Source: Hydrogenophaga sp.
GTDB lineage: Bacteria; Pseudomonadota; Gammaproteobacteria; Burkholderiales; Burkholderiaceae_C
NCBI RefSeq assembly: GCF_030373245.1
Contig: NZ_JAUCZF010000007.1
Location: 62,001-126,000, forward strand
DNA: 64,000 nucleotides
Reading direction: 5' to 3'
Positions within the stretch are counted from its first letter, which is position 1; every line of letters begins with the position of its first letter. Positions 62,144 through 64,000 of this stretch are shown here, piece after piece. The notes beneath the pieces are model-generated. The model had not been told where the DNA came from, did no database searches, and was given only the letters and a program-made list of their open reading frames with translations. The translations under genes and the position numbers were made by a program.

Positions 62144-63127
62144 TCAGGCCTGCAGCGCGCGCACGCGCGCTGTGATGGCCTCGTTGAGCGGTGCCTGGGC
62201 ACCAACCGACTTCGCCAACCGCACCACCTCGCCGCTCAAGGCATCAATTTCGGTAGGCCGACCCAGTGCCAGGTCATCGGCCATGCTGGACCTGGCCAGC
62301 TTGTCCACCCTGAGCATGCGCGCCGCGATCACTCGGAACAGCGGTGTGGGCAGGCGCAGCACGCGCACCAGCCAGGGCCAGGGCAGCGACGTGAGTTGAG
62401 CGGGATGAATGCCTGCCGCGCTCAGCACCCCCAGCGCTTCTTGCATCAGTGCGGCGAACTGACGGCGGTGGCCGGCGTCGAGCAGCTGCGCGAGCAGCGG
62501 AAGGCCCGACAAGGCGTTGACCGGGTTGTTCAGGTTGAGCAACAACTTGCCCCATTGCAGGGGCAGCAGGTCGGCATGCAGATCGAGCGTGATGCCGGCG
62601 GCGTTGAACCGCGGCACCCAGGCGGCCAGTGTGGCGTCGTGCCGGGCGGCCAGGTGGCCATCGGTGCCGCGATGCACATGGCCCGGGGCCAGTTCGGCGA
62701 TGTTGTACGGCACCATGCCTGGCACCAGCCGCAGGCCAGGCGCGGCCGCGCTGGCCACCTCGGCATTGCGCAAGCCGTTTTGCATCGAGAGCACCACGGT
62801 ACCCAGCGGCAGACGTTCGGCCAGCTCGCGAGCGGCGGCGGCGGTGGCCGGGCTCTTGACGCACAACAGCACCAGCGCGTGCGCGCCGCCAGCAGGCACT
62901 TGCTCGTGCAGCCGCAGCGAGTCCGCAGGGATGCGCCGATCCGCGCCGTCGAGGTCGGTGACCCGCAAGCCGTGCTGTCTCAAACCATCGAGCACGCGCG
63001 GCCGCCCCACGAAATCCACCGGTACACCCGCGGCCTGCAGACAGCCGCCCACATAGCAGCCCACGCTGCCCGCGCCCATGATCAGCACCGGGCAGGACGC
63101 TGGGGTCTCGGCGGGGGTGCCTCTCAT
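62144..63127 (-). CDS. Ketopantoate reductase (PanE/ApbA) family
   Basis: 327 residues. NADP motif MGAGSVGCYVGGCLQ near residue 16; ALVLLCVKSPATAAAARELAERLP; QNGLRNA; the helical C-terminal domain has LLNLNNPVNALSGLPLL with the catalytic Lys before it (QWGKLLLN) and a SSMADDLALGRPTEIDALSGEVVRLA closing helix. Reduces 2-dehydropantoate to pantoate for CoA, or a similar 2-oxo acid. Several paralogs exist in Burkholderiales, so pantothenate synthesis is not certain. Confidence 0.88.
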   Translation of the reverse strand: MRGTPAETPASCPVLIMGAGSVGCYVGGCLQAAGVPVDFVGRPRVLDGLRQHGLRVTDLDGADRRIPADSLRLHEQVPAGGAHALVLLCVKSPATAAAARELAERLPLGTVVLSMQNGLRNAEVASAAAPGLRLVPGMVPYNIAELAPGHVHRGTDGHLAARHDATLAAWVPRFNAAGITLDLHADLLPLQWGKLLLNLNNPVNALSGLPLLAQLLDAGHRRQFAALMQEALGVLSAAGIHPAQLTSLPWPWLVRVLRLPTPLFRVIAARMLRVDKLARSSMADDLALGRPTEIDALSGEVVRLAKSVGAQAPLNEAITARVRALQA

Positions 63128-63280
63128 GGGCGGCTGGCGGAAAACGACAGGGGGCGAATGAAGGTCTGTGGCACGGAGGTCTCTGGCGGGGTGGAGGGTC
63201 GAGCGCTGTCGGATTGACCCAGCGTGTGCGTTAAATGACCGACAGCCAGCGGCTTGAGGTCGAGCGGTGCCACAGAGACC

Positions 63281-63910
63281 CTAGCTGCGGTGCTTGCCCT
63301 GCGGGGTGGGCATGAGGCGGTCCACCTCTTCCTGCAGTGTGTCGACCAGCTTGCTGTAGACCTGCAGCTTGTGGCTGCTTTCGCGCAGGCGTTCGGCCAG
63401 ACGCTGGGCCACGGCCGTCATCAATTTGGCGGCGGTGGCGGGTTGTTCGGTGGTGAGGGCTTCAAGCGATTCGCGGGTGAGCACCGCGCACTTCACCTCC
63501 GTGCTGGCGGTGCAGGAGGCCGATCGCGCCGCGCCATCCACCAGCGCCATTTCGCCGATGAGGCTGCCCGGGCCGAGCACCTTGACGGTGGCGGCGTTGA
63601 CGCGGCTGGCCATCAGGCTTTCCACCGTGATTTCGCCTTCAAGCACCAGCACCATGAAGCCGGTATCGGCCGTTTCGCCCTGGCGGATGATTTCGGTGCC
63701 GCGCTTGAACACGCGCGGTCGCATGAAGCCGACCACGGCCAGCGCCTCGTGCTCGGCGAGCTGCATCAGCGCCGTGGGCGCCCGCAGCATCTGGGCGGCG
63801 CGGTGTGCCGCATCCGATGCGCCAACTGCGGCATGCCGTTCGGCGGGCAGGCGAGACTCGGGGGCATCCCCTTGGCGATGAGAACCGAACAACTTGTCGA
63901 AGAGGGACAT
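63281..63910 (-). CDS. Cyclic nucleotide-binding domain protein without DNA-binding domain
   Basis: 209 residues. Residues about 60-175 form a CNMP-binding beta roll (MRPRVFKRGTEIIRQGETADTGFMVLVLEGEITVES; the phosphate cassette is GSLIGEMALVDGAARSASCTA). The Arg of the classical cAMP cassette is present (AARSAS). No HTH follows; instead a coiled-coil-like helix (VAQRLAERLRESSHKLQVYSKLVDTLQEEVDRL). It likely senses a nucleotide and acts through protein contacts. The N-terminal 50 residues are Ala/Arg-rich and disordered. Confidence 0.85.
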   Translation of the reverse strand: MSLFDKLFGSHRQGDAPESRLPAERHAAVGASDAAHRAAQMLRAPTALMQLAEHEALAVVGFMRPRVFKRGTEIIRQGETADTGFMVLVLEGEITVESLMASRVNAATVKVLGPGSLIGEMALVDGAARSASCTASTEVKCAVLTRESLEALTTEQPATAAKLMTAVAQRLAERLRESSHKLQVYSKLVDTLQEEVDRLMPTPQGKHRS

Positions 63911-64000
63911 GGTGGAAGACTACAGAGCGTTTGTCCGACAGGACAGCGACCAGATCATTGTGACGCCGACGCGCCCCATCCGCTGTGACCGATTGCACTG

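Overview
The window is GC-rich chromosomal DNA from a betaproteobacterium, most likely a Comamonadaceae member of the Hydrogenophaga/Acidovorax type. The grounds are the mnmG-rsmG-lysE-parA-hydrolase-parB order, a metH that encodes only its N-terminal module, a GTP-type PEP carboxykinase, many Bug/TctC, LysR and MarR genes, and a family of C-rich repeats placed at gene ends. The genus is an inference. I found no rRNA, tRNA, CRISPR array, transposase or phage genes. Coding density is high and almost all genes look intact.

Layout. 1-6.9 kb: the 5' part of a large lipoprotein gene, a LuxR-type regulator, a DUF2892 membrane protein, a Crp/Fnr regulator, and a cytochrome b561 plus two YceI proteins separated by C-rich repeats. 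6.9-14.3 kb: the origin-type locus mnmG, rsmG, lysE-like, parA, alpha/beta hydrolase and parB, with one perfect parS and several degenerate copies. A ParD/ParE-like toxin-antitoxin pair sits at the start of parB, and a partial second copy of the parB 5' end lies in front of it. 14.3-19.4 kb: CsgG-like lipoprotein, Sel1 protein, FAD-linked oxidase, EF-hand protein, cobalamin adenosyltransferase and a thioesterase.

19.4-34.2 kb is a catabolic region. It holds a monooxygenase/old-yellow-enzyme fusion of the 2-aminobenzoyl-CoA type, a nucleobase permease, acetoacetyl-CoA synthetase, an SDR, an RraA-like protein, a Bug receptor, an EamA exporter, a MarR regulator and a flavin reductase. Divergent from the flavin reductase runs an operon of a NicX-like ring-cleavage dioxygenase, a NicD-like hydrolase and an acyl-CoA-dehydrogenase-fold protein. 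This group is the best candidate for an undescribed N-heteroaromatic degradation route.

34.2-50.6 kb: M14 peptidase, dadA/argP-like pair, two fasciclin proteins with a TetR regulator, two universal stress proteins around a phosphoesterase, a LysR regulator, pckG, a 47-residue membrane peptide, a thioesterase, an SDR, a mechanosensitive-channel-like protein and threonine ammonia-lyase. 50.8-64 kb: an unusual tandem AAA+ ATPase, recQ with a repeat-derived in-frame segment, rhodanese, a dienoyl-CoA-reductase-like flavoenzyme, a gamma-glutamylcyclotransferase-like protein, a DUF1993 protein, the metH N-terminal module, TerC, a ketopantoate-reductase-like protein and a cyclic-nucleotide-binding protein.

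The most notable observations are the toxin-antitoxin insertion that duplicated the parB start, repeats that begin within a few bases of stop codons and follow the direction of the upstream gene, and the NicX/NicD-like cluster.
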